DNA of 64,000 nucleotides. Source: Pholiota molesta. Lineage: Eukaryota > Basidiomycota > Agaricomycetes > Agaricales > Strophariaceae. The stretch spans positions 342,315-406,314 of the forward strand of contig JACGCK010000028.1 of the NCBI GenBank assembly GCA_014925825.1, read 5' to 3'. Of this stretch, positions 1 through 11,832 are shown piece after piece. The position numbers and the translations under genes are program-made. The stretch's first letter is position 1. Each line of letters starts with the position of its first letter. The notes under the pieces were generated by a model that was given only the letters and a program-made list of their open reading frames with translations, ran no database searches and had not been told where the DNA came from.

Positions 1-313
1 GCAGTGTGTCCTGCTCTTTGTACACTGCGAGTTCCTCTACTTATATTGATATGCATCCTCGTGCACAGCACTGCGTGAACGAAATTTACTGGCACCGTCG
101 AGGACAATAGATATATGGTTTCCCCAATACGGACGATGACTCCTGAATGCGATCATTTTCCCATGCACAGGCGCCCATCATTGCCCAATATAAGAAGAAC
201 CTGTGACACGATTACACTCATTTAGTACCCCCACCCTCTTTCCGAGGGTCCCCGCAGCGACTCACATACCCTACAAAAGTCTGGATACCTGAATCCACAA
301 CGTTGCCACGGAC

Positions 314-2780
314 ATGGCGGACTCTATTCCTCTGAGCAACGCGCATCTTCTGAAGGGCTTGATGCCCACAAATCCCCACGTCCTCGTCCCCGTCGAAAGC
401 CTGACGAACTCACCGACATCGAGCACAGGATCTGCCTCTGTATTAGAGTGGAATTCCAATTCCGACAGCGAGTTATTCCAAATGTCATCCCCTGCGAGCG
501 CTCCCACCCTAACGGCGCAGCCAACGTCACCGACACTCTCACCGTTCAGCACGACCCCCTCCCCCGTCGGATCGTCGAGGAATGGAGGGTCTGTCGTCGA
601 TAGTCAGTACATCATCCATTGGCCTGATTTGGAGTGCGAGCGCAGCCCACAAGCATCCCCAGCACCCGTTTCCAACTTCAGTAGTCCACCTGCCACCGTC
701 GCTGACATCGACAATGTTCCCGCGCTGAACGAGCACCCCGAGGAGCTCAATGTCCTCATAGAAAGGATGGTCCTCAGTGACTTGCACGAAGCCGTCAATA
801 AATGGCAAAGTGAGGCCTCCAACGCCAGCCCCGCAGAGGATGCTACTCAGGAGGACGAGGACTCACCCAGTCCGAAAACACCCTCCCCTGTTACACCCGA
901 GGATACATCGATGACGAGCACCGTCTTGGGGTACGTTCACTACGATTACACCAAGATTTAAAAGGATCTAGCTCCATGACGACACTGTCTCCACCTGCTC
1001 TCGGCCAGCTCTCATTGTTCGACCCTCCCAGCCCAGCCCGATCCGCGGAGGCCTCTATCATCTCCATCGCGGAATATTTCAAACGCAAGGCCTCAGAACG
1101 GGCGACGCCCTCCGCTGTCAATGATCAACAGATTGGCACCGCCGCCGTAGCCCCGAGGAACGGCCGGCCAGCGTCAACTCTGCCCTGAGCTATTTTTCGC
1201 CATCGGTCTCCCCTTATCCACGTCAGAGTACAGCCCCAAGCTCTGAGTTTGCCCGTGACTCGCAGAATGGCTCGTACCAAGGACTATGGGATTTCTCGGC
1301 TCAGGTGGAAACCTTGGCGAATAATAGAGCTTCGCCATCAATGACAGTTAGCGATCGCGGTCGTACTAACTCGGACGTAGAGGAGGAGGCTAGGCAGCGT
1401 CGCTCGTCGGCAGCGACCGACGTCGAGTCTTCCCCATCTTCTGGCGCACATAGCCCAGCGCTCGCATATCCCTACACGAACCTCACCACGGACTCGTTTC
1501 GCTATTTCAATCGCTGCTCGGCGCCTGCTTCTGGTCCGATCTTTTTAGGACAGTCGGCAGCCGCCACCACACAGCCTTCACAGCCAAAGGGCCAGTCCAC
1601 CAACAATATCGATGTTCCCTCCCCCAAGGCTGCAGAGCCAACGACCCACCACAATGCGGGCTTCCCGAACATTAATTCTGTCCCTTCTTGGGTAAACCCA
1701 CCCGAGCCGGAATTCAGAACCGCACTCAAAAATACCAACTCGACCATCTCTGATTCCCCTGCGCACGCTGATACTTCTGTCGGTCAGCCGGAATACAGGC
1801 GCATGTGTCATTTCAACATGCCCAAGTACCCGTAATAGTACGGATGACATCACCCCCAAGCCCCGCAATAACACGGATGTCAACTCCCCCAACGCCTTTC
1901 CTCCCAAGTGCGCCTTCGGCCAGCGCGTCCGTGCAAAACAGCTCGAGTAAGGCTACTCGCAAACCTAGGCCTCCTCTTCCTGCCCTGCCCACCGCGAAGC
2001 CACCGATGATACCTTCACCCTCGTTTGCGTCGCCTCCGTTCATGTACAACGAAGATTGCCGAGACCTGCTGAAGACCCGGGCACGCCATTCGCACAGGCA
2101 TTTCCCTCAGCCTGGACCTGTAGGCTGCCTTCTCAACCGAGCCTGCCGCCCTCCAGTCCCTCTCTGACCGCGCTCTTTCGGACGCTGAGGAAAATAGGCC
2201 GCGTAACGGCCGCGAGAGCGCTGCTTCTACTCCTATGCCTCAGCACCTGGTTGGTTCGGCGGTCAACCTCATCAAAATGAGCAGCAGCACAGGTGGGTAC
2301 CTGCAGGATTCGCCCCTTCTCCTCTTACCAATTCCTCTTGGAACTCGCCAAGGATTCCTCCAAGGATTCCTATGTTCATCTCCACAATTCGTACGACTAC
2401 CGCTCAACAACCCGGCCCCTTCTAATAACAGTTTTTGGCCGCCGTATAAGCCTCAGCCTCCCTTATACAGCACGAATCCGATACACAGCCCGATCTTCGG
2501 CGGCCCTGAGCCGCAATAGCTGGATGGGGCCCAATGCGTATCCGCCGCACCGTCGTCGCCGTCGTCGAGAACAACCCATAAGGGATGTCGCCGCCGTACC
2601 AGCGCCGGTTGCGTTTGCGTCGCCGCCCACGCCGACGGAGTTCATGTATCGACCGTTCTCGTATGTCCGCGGCCGCCGATGCCGACGTATGTCCACCCCC
2701 TCCGGTGCGCCTCTCGCCCCCGCAGGCGCCGATGGGAGATATGGGTATCAGAACTATATGTATTCGTCCCTGCGCCTGTG
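314..2780 (+). pseudogene. Ser/Pro/Thr-rich coding-like region, frame-broken, upstream of a BTB domain
   Basis: Successive plus-strand open frames (about 314-961, 976-1188, 1200-1835, 1805-2167, 2293-2781) share one composition: Ser, Pro, Thr and Ala-rich, acidic patches, no cysteine-rich or globular segments. The coding look passes from one frame to the next with short overlaps, as expected of one long disordered protein interrupted by single-base indels, for example near 1165-1180, where the open frame ends and another continues in the same style. The first good start is the ATG at 314. No domain is recognised. The region runs without a clear boundary into the BTB segment at 2788-3583, so it may be the N-terminal disordered half of that gene. 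Alternatively it is several small exons or a decaying gene. Exact exon structure cannot be fixed from sequence alone. Confidence 0.4.
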
Positions 2781-2787
2781 ATTCCTC

Positions 2788-3583
2788 ATGTGTCCCCTGA
2801 CAACTCGCATGCGGGGTGGTATACTAAAAGCAGCAAGTACTGTTTCGGAGATGCACTGTTGTTTTCAGGGTAGTGCTATCGTATTTATTGACCTCATCGA
2901 TGGGCTTGATACTAATTTTACTTCTGTATCTGTCAGGTGGAGACGACTTGTACAGCGTTCATCGCCACTTCTTCGAACGTCATTCGGAGTATTTCAGGAA
3001 GCTCTTGTCCACTTACTGGTTCATTGACGGCAACCATGTATTCCTACCGGAGGTGAAGAAGGTCGACTTGAGAGATTGTTGTCAATTTTCTATCCCACGT
3101 ACGTGGCTTTCCCTAAATTTCCGTCCCTTCTCATTAACCAATTTCTATTTACAGGACCTCAACAGGCCGACATCACCACGCTCAAAGGGTGGACCTCGAT
3201 CCTCACGCTCGCGCAAAAATGGGACATGGCGCAGTCGCGTGCTCGCGCTGCAGAACATCGGCGACCACGCGTGGCCGATGGAGAAGATCATCATCGCGCA
3301 CACGCACGGCCTGGCGCACCCGGGCCCCGCGTGGCTGCTGCCCGCGTACACGGCGATCTGCGGGCGCGCGGCGCCGCTGACGCTGCAGGAGGCGGAGCAG
3401 CTCGACATGGCGACGGTGATCCGGATCTGGGAGGTGCAGCACGAGGCGCGCGCGCTGGTGGGCGCGCTGGGCGGCGTGCGCGGGCCGCTGGAGGACGCGA
3501 AGATCGGGGAGCTGGTGAAGGCGAAGTTTGGCGCGTTTGAGAGCGAGGCGGCGCCGCCGGGGGGCGCGGCGATGATGTGGTAG
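2788..3583 (+). CDS. BTB/POZ domain protein (frame break inside)
   Basis: The BTB core is visible: a segment after an intron ending TCAG near 2937 reads DDLYSVHRHFFERHSEYF, the classic fungal BTB 'LFRVHRxFFxRxS' signature. It is followed by a strand leading to LLSIFYP and a second intron (donor GTACGT near 3099, acceptor near 3155). The C-terminal half has the family pattern WTSILTLAQKWDM, then a helical region and LLPAYTAICGRAAPLTLQEA. Fungal BTB proteins of this type are usually 250-350 aa and are inferred to act as protein-interaction or Cullin-3 adaptor modules. The open frame shifts by one base near 3225-3240, in a GC-rich stretch, just after the WDMAQSR segment. The first exon is uncertain; 2788 is the nearest ATG in a usable frame. 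Two related BTB genes lie at 16.2 and 18 kb. Confidence 0.65.
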
Positions 3584-4989
3584 ATCCGGGTGTGTGGGCG
3601 GGCTGTTCGTGGTTGTGAGTACGCCGTTTTCGTATCCTGACGTCTTTCTGCCCGACTTACCCCGATGCTGTTCGTTTTGAGCGTGGTTTGATGATTTTTC
3701 TTGGACTTGATTGGTGCTTATTCTAGCACTTGGTATTTAGTTCTAGCCATATGCCATCCGTGCACGACAATTGCGTTGGAAGTAAAATTCTTTTGTACCA
3801 CCACTATTTATTTCCCTATGTCGCTCTGGCTTACTTGTTCATTTGTTGTTTGGCCTGAGATATGGCGTGTACTTTTAGTAGAATTTCTGTAATACTTTTT
3901 CAATACTTTCCATTCTGTAAGAAAGTAGATTCTTTTGTCATCTACCTGCCAGTGGAGATTCCAAGCTTCAAGCAGTGCAACTGTGCATCGATGTGGAACT
4001 ATTTTATACGCGTATCAACTCGCCATCGACTCAGTCTCGGAGGCTTTGGCTGAACTTGATGAAAATTCTCGGTCTCTCTGGCTAGTTCTCAGCATTTCTG
4101 CCGGCTTCTTACGGTCGGCGACTCGGAAGACGATTGTGTCGAGTTCGGGCAATATTAAAGAATATCACGATCAATTTACGGACAACTTACCGCAGCGTAC
4201 CGCTAACATTATGGAGAGAAGATCTGAGAAGATGCAAAAAGACTCATTATTGACTGCTCTCCATTTGTGCATCTGGGCAAAGATAGACAAACGTTTGAGC
4301 ATGGTAAGCGCTACGCATTGGCATCTGATAAAGCAACTCACGGACCGATAGAGAGCTGTCGTGCCCTGGAGCATCCTGGTCGCAGAAAATCGTATGCAAC
4401 TGCGCTCTACTGCGCTCTAGGCAGCGAAAGCATATGCTCGCAGTGCTTGATTTGTAACGCGAATGAAATGGAAAGCTCTTCGACTCCGATGGTGCATCCG
4501 ACTAATCAATGACTCGCTTGAAATGTATTTTGAGGCTCGGACCTGTGAAAATGAGCCTCGAGGCTCCTCTGTAATGTACCTTTTGCCTGGAATTTCCGGG
4601 GCTTGCCTGGTATCTCCTCGAGCGAAGCATTCCTTTGGATTTCAACAGATATTTCTTGCCAGTGGCATTCTTCAAAAACACATAACCAAACCGACTCGTT
4701 GTTGCGTTTATCTCATGCAGTATTCGATAGAGAATAGTGGTGGATCAAAAACGTTTGAGGTTCATGTTGGAAGGAATTGAATTGCGAGACATCGACTTGG
4801 CTGTTTTCTTGAATGCTGTTGATAAAATGAGAAATGAAATGATCGAGGCAAATCGAGGCACAGGTGAGATCGGCAGATCACGTGAAAAACATAGCTTTGG
4901 ATAATCACATGCGAAACGAAGGACGCGAGGCTGACCTATTTATTACCTCGCTCTTATCACTCGCCACCCACATCCACAACTCTGCCATA
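3584..4989. other. Intergenic, no gene seen
   Basis: AT-richer than its neighbours. Open frames are short, have no recognisable motifs and overlap each other on both strands. It presumably contains the 3' end of the BTB gene and the promoter of the perilipin-like gene. Confidence 0.6.
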
Positions 4990-6226
4990 ATGTCGACTAC
5001 GGCCACAGAAACTGCCCCGGCGCCAGCGCAAACGCAAGCCCCAGAGGTCACCGTGCTCTCTCGCGTTGCGTCGATCCCCATGATCTCCTCCTCGTTGAAC
5101 ACCATCAACGAGGCCTTGTCGTCGAATACCTACACCCGCTCGCCCTACGCCCATGCGAAGGAGCTCTCGTCATCCGCCTACAAATTCACCGAACCGCTCC
5201 AGGTGAAACTCGCCCCGCTCATTGTGCGCGCCGACGGCTATGCGAACAAGGCCGTGGACGCGGTCGAGTCCCGCTACCCCTACCCATTCAAGGCGCAGCC
5301 CGAGGAAGTAGCCACCTTGGTTCGCGAGCGCAAGGAGAGCACCACGAACTATGTCAGCGAGCGTGTCAACGATGTTAACAAGGCCATCGACGCCAATGTT
5401 AAAACCCCCGCTTTGAACGTTGCTCACGATATCGATCAGGTACGCTTGGGCGTGTGTTTTCCTCATCTCTCGGAGTTGTTATTCATATCATATCTCTTTG
5501 ATAGCGATTTGCTCCCATCGTTGATTATTTCGCCGGCGCCGTTAACCGTCTGAACAGCTCTGAGGCCGGCCCATCCACGCCCCCAGATGCCCAATATCAA
5601 TACCAGCGGGCGCTCGCTCTCTCCAAGACCCTGCGGGAGAACCTCTACGAGTATTCCAACGAACAGTTGAAACAGCTCCAGGCCCAATCCGTTATCGCGT
5701 ATGTATAGTCTCTTCCATCATCTTTCTCAGGGTGCATCTAACAATTCATTCTTATCATAGACAAAAGGCTTCTGAGACCGCCCACTCCATCTCCGCCGTC
5801 GCTTCCTCGTCCTTTGTCAACGCGCAGACCCGAATCCACGGGCTGTCGGACACCATGCTCGCCGAGCTCCAAAGACTGCAAACCTCCACCACCGAGCTCT
5901 CCGCGTCCCTCCAGAACACCCTCCAGAGCTCGGCCGCCCAGGTGCAGTCGCAGGTGCCCCAGATCCAGCAGTCATACGCCGATCTGACCGGCGCGATCTC
6001 GTCTACTGTCAACGAGCTGTCGTCGATTATCACGACGAAGGATCTGCCGCTCCAGGACAAGGTCACCCGCGTCAGCAAGGAAGTGCAGGACCGCGTGCAG
6101 CCCCTCTTGGATGCTGTGAGGAAGGGCGTTTCTGAAGTGCTCGCGCGGAAGGAAGCGAGTGCGCCTGCTGGCGCTACTAATGGCACGAGCGGCCATGCGC
6201 CAGTAGAGCCTGTCACGATCATGTAA
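4990..6226 (+). CDS. Perilipin-like lipid-droplet protein (MPL1/CAP20 type)
   Basis: Three exons (4990-5439, 5505-5698, 5761-6226) join in frame to a 369-aa protein. Introns are 65 and 62 bp with GTACGC/ATAG and GTATGT/ATAG borders. After a Pro/Ala/Thr-rich start the protein has the fungal perilipin layout: a hydrophobic segment with VLSRVASIPMISSSLNTI, then repeated amphipathic helices around LAPLIVRADGYANKAVDAVE and RYPYPFKAQPEEVATLV. Long Ser/Gln-rich helices follow in the third exon. No transmembrane segment or signal peptide is seen. Fungal perilipins coat lipid droplets and control triglyceride turnover; in plant-pathogenic ascomycetes the homologues affect appressorium turgor. That this one coats droplets is inferred from the family. 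The ATG at 4990 is the first in frame and follows a clean TCTGCCATA context. Confidence 0.8.
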
Positions 6227-6803
6227 TCCGTTTTTCGTCTTACATTCTCTGTCTATGTCCTATTTTTCTGCACCCCATTTTTTACAGTAGCTTATATCAC
6301 GTCTCTTCTGGCTTTGTGTTTCCTTCCCTTGTGACCGCATACATACCTCTAGAGTGTATAATATCTATAGACGCTTGACAGCATACAATACAGACAGCCC
6401 TCCCACATTATGATTCGCCGCGCCCATCCTATCTTTTTCTCCTCTCGCTGATGGTTATCGTTATCGCTTCATACCTTTTTCCATATTGGGGTGGGGTGGG
6501 CGTGTGGGAGTTGTACTCTTTACTGTACGTTATGATGAAATGATGACGCAGAGGAAAATTTTAGACTTTCTGAGCGTGCATGTAGAGTTAGTGGCATTTT
6601 TATGAATAGGGTTGGGTTGGAAGATAAATTGGCGACAGAGTGCTGGATCTCGACAGTCTTGACGGTCGATGTCCATAACAAAATAGGTGATTTAACCTTG
6701 GGCGCTTGTCTTGCGCCAATGCCGCGTCTTGCGCACCATCGACATCACTTGCGCAGAAGTCCTTAAATAATAGCACATCCACCTTAGGCACACAAAAGAT
6801 ATC

Positions 6804-6877
6804 GGTTCGATGGCGTAGTTGGTTATCGCATCTGTCTAACACACAGAAGGTCCTCAGTTCGAGCCTGGGTCGAATCA
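6804..6877 (+). tRNA. tRNA-Val (anticodon AAC)
   Basis: A 74-nt cloverleaf can be folded. The acceptor stem GGTTCGA pairs with TCGAATC followed by discriminator A. The D-arm region is GCGTAGTTGGTTATCGC, the anticodon stem TCTGT/ACAGA closes a loop CTAACAC with AAC at 6838-6840, and the T-arm is CTCAG-TTCGAGC-CTGGG. It has no intron. The sequence agrees closely with known fungal valine tRNAs. Confidence 0.95.
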
Positions 6878-7041
6878 GTACCCCATTGCAGAAGTTCCTA
6901 TGGAACTTTTTTTTCTCTATTTGGTGAATAAATAAATTCTTAGCTGACCCTTCCAGTTCCAACTTCCATATGGCCGGTGAATTGAATTTCATTTTCTGAT
7001 CCAGAATATTAATTCAGATAAGCCAGGGTCCAGGGCCTCCA

Positions 7042-7063
7042 GGCCTCAGGCCTCAGGCCTCAG
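7042..7063. repeat. Short GGCCTCA tandem repeat
   Basis: About three head-to-tail copies of a GGCCTCA unit in intergenic DNA. Confidence 0.6.
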
Positions 7064-8132
7064 CGATGTGGCCAAAGTTCCGAATGGTTTTGAAACTTTT
7101 GCTTCTTTTTGATTTTGCAGATAATCTTGATGATCGCACAACGATCGTCGATCACATCACACACGGCCGTCAGCAATCTTCGAAGCTCATTGTTGAGAGC
7201 AGAGTATCAAAACCATTGGGCATACATTGACCAAGGCATTCCCAGTTGACGGATGGGGAATTCGTTAGGCAAGTCTTTTTTTTTCCTGCTCGGGGATGCA
7301 TTCGAAAGCCGAGAAGCTTTCCTAGTCTTGGGGCTCATAGTGCAATATGATACTACACCTCGTGGTATCGCTGTGCTGAAGCTTGACTCCGACTCCGATC
7401 CGGCACTGACTCTGTCGGAGTCTGTCCTCACTCTATTCAATTTTCCTGCCTCTACCCTCTTTTCATCAGCACTGAGTGGCAGCTCCTTGCATAGGTTTGG
7501 GGCATAGGATCTGTAATAAGAGAATGGTGCAGAAACAACGGGTAAGTTTGTAATGGTGTGTACATCCGGCTACTTATCTCTTTAAAACGCGACGTTGACC
7601 TGGCCCGAAGGTCCAGACAGCTGACCTATCGATGAGATAAAGGCATCTCCAAGAATCTCCATGGCATCCAAATAACGAAAAGGATTTTTCAACAGTCCCC
7701 AGGTCTGAAAATCATGAAACTCGGGAATTAAGATGTGGTTCTGTGCATGCGAGTCATGCGTCGAGGAGTTTTCTTGATTTGACCATTTCACTGATTATTT
7801 CATTGAGTGGTTCAAATTTGGACTTTTGCTATTCATATCCTCAATACCATGTTGGTAGCTGTCGTGATTTTGTGACATTTCCGATTTCCGAACGCCCACA
7901 ACCTGTGGTCATCGCATGTTGGTTTGACATATCGATCTGGCACCATCAGCGAGTTAAGTGGAGGTCGGTATCAATAAGTATGTACGAAAAAAGAGCATCC
8001 TCACAAAATCCTGAAAAAGTTCAAAAATTATCATCGTAGACTATAATGAGTTTATATCTCAAGTTTAACGATGCGGTACCTTTGGACTGATTTGCCACGC
8101 AAGGATCTGTAGATTCTTCTCTGCACAAGGGC

Positions 8133-8140
8133 TATATATA
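8133..8140 (+). promoter_or_regulatory. TATA-like box
   Basis: TATATATA lies 213 bases before the ATG of the first copy of the duplicated coiled-coil gene. Assignment is by position only. Confidence 0.35.
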
Positions 8141-8352
8141 ACTTCCGATGCTGGTGTATACGGCCGGGCCGGGTGTACACCTGTTAAAACTCACACCAGT
8201 TTACATCCTTACAACCTGCTTACAACTTGTGTATTTACATCTAGATTCTACCAACCACCGCACCCTGGCCGCGTGTCGTCCAAACTTTTTGTAGTCCGCG
8301 TTCTTACACGGAACTGTCATCGATATAATATCTGGTCTAGTCAATCACGAAG

Positions 8353-9774
8353 ATGTTGTCCAACTTTCTATCTCGTCTCAAGTCCCTCTTCCGCGCGATG
8401 AATTCTTCATCTTCAAATGAACATCCTAGCACTGGTACTTCTGATACACAGTCCCAATCCAAGTTCATTCCCAAGATGGGTGCCGTACTTCCCGTGAAGG
8501 CTTTTATGACTGAAACCATTGTGGACAAGCTCGAGAACGGCCACGTCAAGCTCGAGGACGGCCACGTCAACAGCGCATGGGAGGATCTATCAAAACACTT
8601 CGTCTCGAAGCTGGTGTATTACAAGCGCCAAGGCAAGGACAACAAAGCGGAGCACGAGTATCTTGTGGCATATATCGTCGATGATAAGCAAAAAACCTCT
8701 CGCCTACTGATCGAACGACGCCCATCCGAGTCTGGCCAGCCTGCGGTCGGTAAAAACGGGCCTGCGAAAACTACTCATTCCCTCTTGAAGAGTCTTAGGG
8801 CCCTTCGTAGCGAGGGGGCTAGTAGCTCCGATGCGACTCCAATTTTGCGAAGGACTCCACCCGCCGCTAATGGACTGGCTTCATCATCGCGTTCGGTCAC
8901 CAGCTTTAAAAGTACCGTAGCATCGTCTGTACCAACATCATCTCAGGATTCCCTCTCCAAATCAGGCGAAGCGGACGATGTGGTAAGAGGTCTACGTCCA
9001 GAAGAAGAAGTCGCTGGTCGCGTTTTGCGTGTTTTCGAACCCGAGGGCCGTAATCTCTCGTTTCTACACTTTTGCATTATCGTCGAAGATGTCCATGATC
9101 AGGAACCTGACTACAAACTCTTTCGCAGCCAGTGTTATTGGTTTGCCATGATGGTGATGGGTATCTCTATGCTTCAAGGAGGACACGTTCAGATATACGA
9201 GAAACTTTCAAAAAACAGACATGCGAAACCATATTGTGCTACCTTGCAGGCGTACACCACAACGAATAGGGAAATACCGAACGACCTTGATCAGGGACTC
9301 CCGATTCCCTCGATTCTCTCCCCTTCTGAGGAAGATATCAGGGAAATCACCAAGGTGGGGAGCGCTGGAACGATACAGAGTATCACCTACGGTCTTTTCG
9401 AAGTGCGAGTTATCAGTGTTTCCTTCAACGCTATATGGGAAGCTGGTCGGGAATCACAAGACCACTATAACATTCTTTTTGAAGAGGTGAGTACTCGCTT
9501 TTACGTGTCTGTTCAATGTCTGTAGCTGAACTTGATGTTATTTCAGCTGGGCCTTGTGCAGAATTTTTTTGTGGCCCAGACGCGGCAGTATAAAGAGAGA
9601 GCTGAGCGGGCTGAAGCAGAGGCTCAGCGGGCTAACGAGCGAGCTGCGCGGTCTGAAGCAGAGGCTCAGCAGGCTAAAGCAGAGCTTGAGAGGTTGCACA
9701 AGTCTGTCTCTAGGCGACGATTGGACTCGGTGGCCTCAGTGGTCTCGATCTTGCCATCCACCAGCGAACTCTGA
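8353..9774 (+). CDS. Unknown Agaricomycete-type protein with C-terminal coiled coil, copy 1
   Basis: Two exons (8353-9486 and 9547-9774; 60-bp GTGAGT...TTTCAG intron) give a 453-aa protein. The N-terminal half contains FVSKLVYYKRQ and EHEYLVAYIVDD, then a Ser/Thr-rich linker (about residues 150-210). A more hydrophobic module follows (about 220-300) with FLHFCIIVEDVH and QCYWFAMMVMGISMLQGG. The short second exon is an Ala/Glu/Arg heptad-rich coiled coil (RAEAEAQRANERAARSEAEA) ending in VSILPSTSEL. The CYWFA-type module is familiar from uncharacterised basidiomycete proteins, but I know no assigned function. No signal peptide is seen; the hydrophobic module is too broken by polar residues for a confident membrane segment. 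A diverged copy follows directly. Confidence 0.75.
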
Positions 9775-10368
9775 CAATCGAGTCTCACACGTCGACACAG
9801 TTTTGCATTCCTTGCATCGGTTGATGTATGTTCTCTATCTTCTTGATTTCAGCGTCTCATTCTCCGCGGATCCGATATATATCATTCTTGATTCGCTCTC
9901 TGCTTGCTCCCACACGGTCACCATCTATCCATCCGTCTTTGTCATTTAACCAAGCTTACGTGCTATATTGCTTTCTACTCTCAAACTCGATTTCATGTAT
10001 ACCAATATGAATATGTTTCGCATTCAAGTTTTGTACTTACATACCGCTTTCGATCGTTGTCGTTCCAATACATCTATCACACCAGTCTCTACATCATCTG
10101 GAAGAACAGAACAAGAACAGAAATATAGCTAGAGATTGCTTGGAGACGAATTCGAAGTTGCCTCAAGACGAACGTAGGTCGTAGGGAGAGGTAAGTTCGG
10201 AACAGACGGTACAACCGTCGGCAACTGCCGTGGACTAAGTCGACAACGTCTAACATCTCCATATTCCCCCAACCACCACACCCTGGCCGCGTGTCGTCCA
10301 AACTTTCACGTTCATACACGGGACTGTCATCGATTATCGATATAATATCTGGTCTAGTCTATCTCAAA

Positions 10369-11832
10369 GATGTTGTCCAACTTTCTATATCGTCTCAAGT
10401 CCCTCCCTCTTCCGCGCGATGAATTATTCATCTTCAAACAACCTTCCTAGTACTGGTCACTCTGATACTCAGTCCTACTCCAAGTTCATTCCCATAATGG
10501 GCTCTACACACCCCGTGCAGAATTTCATGACTGAATCCATTGTGGACATGCTCGAGAACAGCCACGTCAACGGCGCATGGAAGAAGCTATCACAACATTT
10601 CGTCTCGAAGCTAGTGTATTACAAGCGCCAAGACAAGGACAACAAACCGGAGCACGAGTATCTCGTGGCATATATCGTCGACGACAAGCAAAAAACCTCT
10701 CGCCTAATGATTGAACGACGCCCATCCCAGTTTGTCGAGGTGGTCGGTAAAAACAGGCCTCAGAAAACTACTGACCACCTCCTAAAAAGTCTTAGGGCCC
10801 TTTATAGCGAGGGGCTCAGCAGCTCCGATGCTACTATACTTTTGCGAAGGACTCCAACCACGGCTGCGAGCTTGTTAGCTTCCGCTGCTAATGGACACCA
10901 TCGTGTTTTTCGGTCACCAGCAGCAACAGTGCTGTAGATTCTATACCAAGGTCGTCTCAGGATTCTCCAAACGTGTCGAAGCGGAGGATATGATCAGAAG
11001 GCTTCGTCCATATGAAGACCTCACTGACTGCGTTTTGCGTGTTTTCAAACCCAAGGGCCGTAACCTCTCGTTTCTACACTTTTGCATCATCGTCGAAGAT
11101 GTCCACGTTCAGGAACCCAACTACCACCTCTTTTGCAGCCAGTGTTATTGGTTTGCCATGATGGTGATCGGTATATCTATGCTTCAAGGAGGACACATCC
11201 AGGTATACGACATACCTCAGAAAAACGGAACTGCAGAACCACGTCGGGGAACCTTGAAGACGCATACCACAACGAATAGGCAAATGCCGACCGGCCTTGG
11301 TCACAAACTTTCGATTCCTTCCCTTTCTGAGGAAGACATCAAGCATGTCCCTGACGAAGACATCAAGCATATCACCAACATGGGGAGCGCTGGAACGATA
11401 AAGTACGGTGCTTTCAAAGTGCGAGTTATCAGTGTTCCCTTCAGCACTATCTGGGAAGCCGGTCGCGAATCACGAAACCAGTATAGATTACTTTGTAACG
11501 AGGCGAGTACTCGCTTTTACTTGTCTGTTCAATTCCCATAGCTAAACCTGGTGTGATTTTAGCTGGCCCGTGTACAGAATTGTGCCATGGTCGAGAGGAA
11601 GCAGCTTGAAGACCAGACTCTGCAGGCTAAAAGCGAACTGCTACAGGCCCAAAAAGAGCTGCTGCAGGCTAAAGGCGAGGCTCAACAGGCTAACGAGCGA
11701 GCTGACCGGGCTGAAGCAGAGGCTCAGCGGGCTAAAGCAGAGCTTGAGAGGTTTCAAAAGTCTGTCTCTAGGCGACGATTGGACTCGGTGGCCTCGGTGA
11801 TCTCGATCTTGCCATCCACCAGCGAACTCTGA
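10369..11832 (+). pseudogene. Copy 2 of the coiled-coil gene, probably decaying
   Basis: This matches copy 1 throughout, but a CCCT duplication near 10403-10410 moves the original start out of frame. The usable ATG becomes 10419 (MNYSSSNNLPS). A second break lies in the Ser-rich linker: the upstream frame ends at a TAG near 10935, and downstream coding resumes in another frame by about 10975. The CYWFAMMVIGISMLQGG module and the coiled-coil exon (11563-11832, ending SILPSTSEL like copy 1) are well kept. The last intron (11503-11562) has a GC donor (GCGAGT) where copy 1 has GTGAGT, so it would be a GC-AG intron. A linker intron could rescue part of the frame, but I found no placement that restores both halves. 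Confidence 0.7.

Larger units (their letters stand above)
6227..8350. other. Intergenic region carrying a tRNA gene
   Basis: Apart from the tRNA at 6804-6877 and a small tandem repeat at 7042-7063, nothing protein-like is seen. Short open frames on both strands have no motifs. The last 220 bases hold the promoter of the duplicated gene at 8353. Confidence 0.6.
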
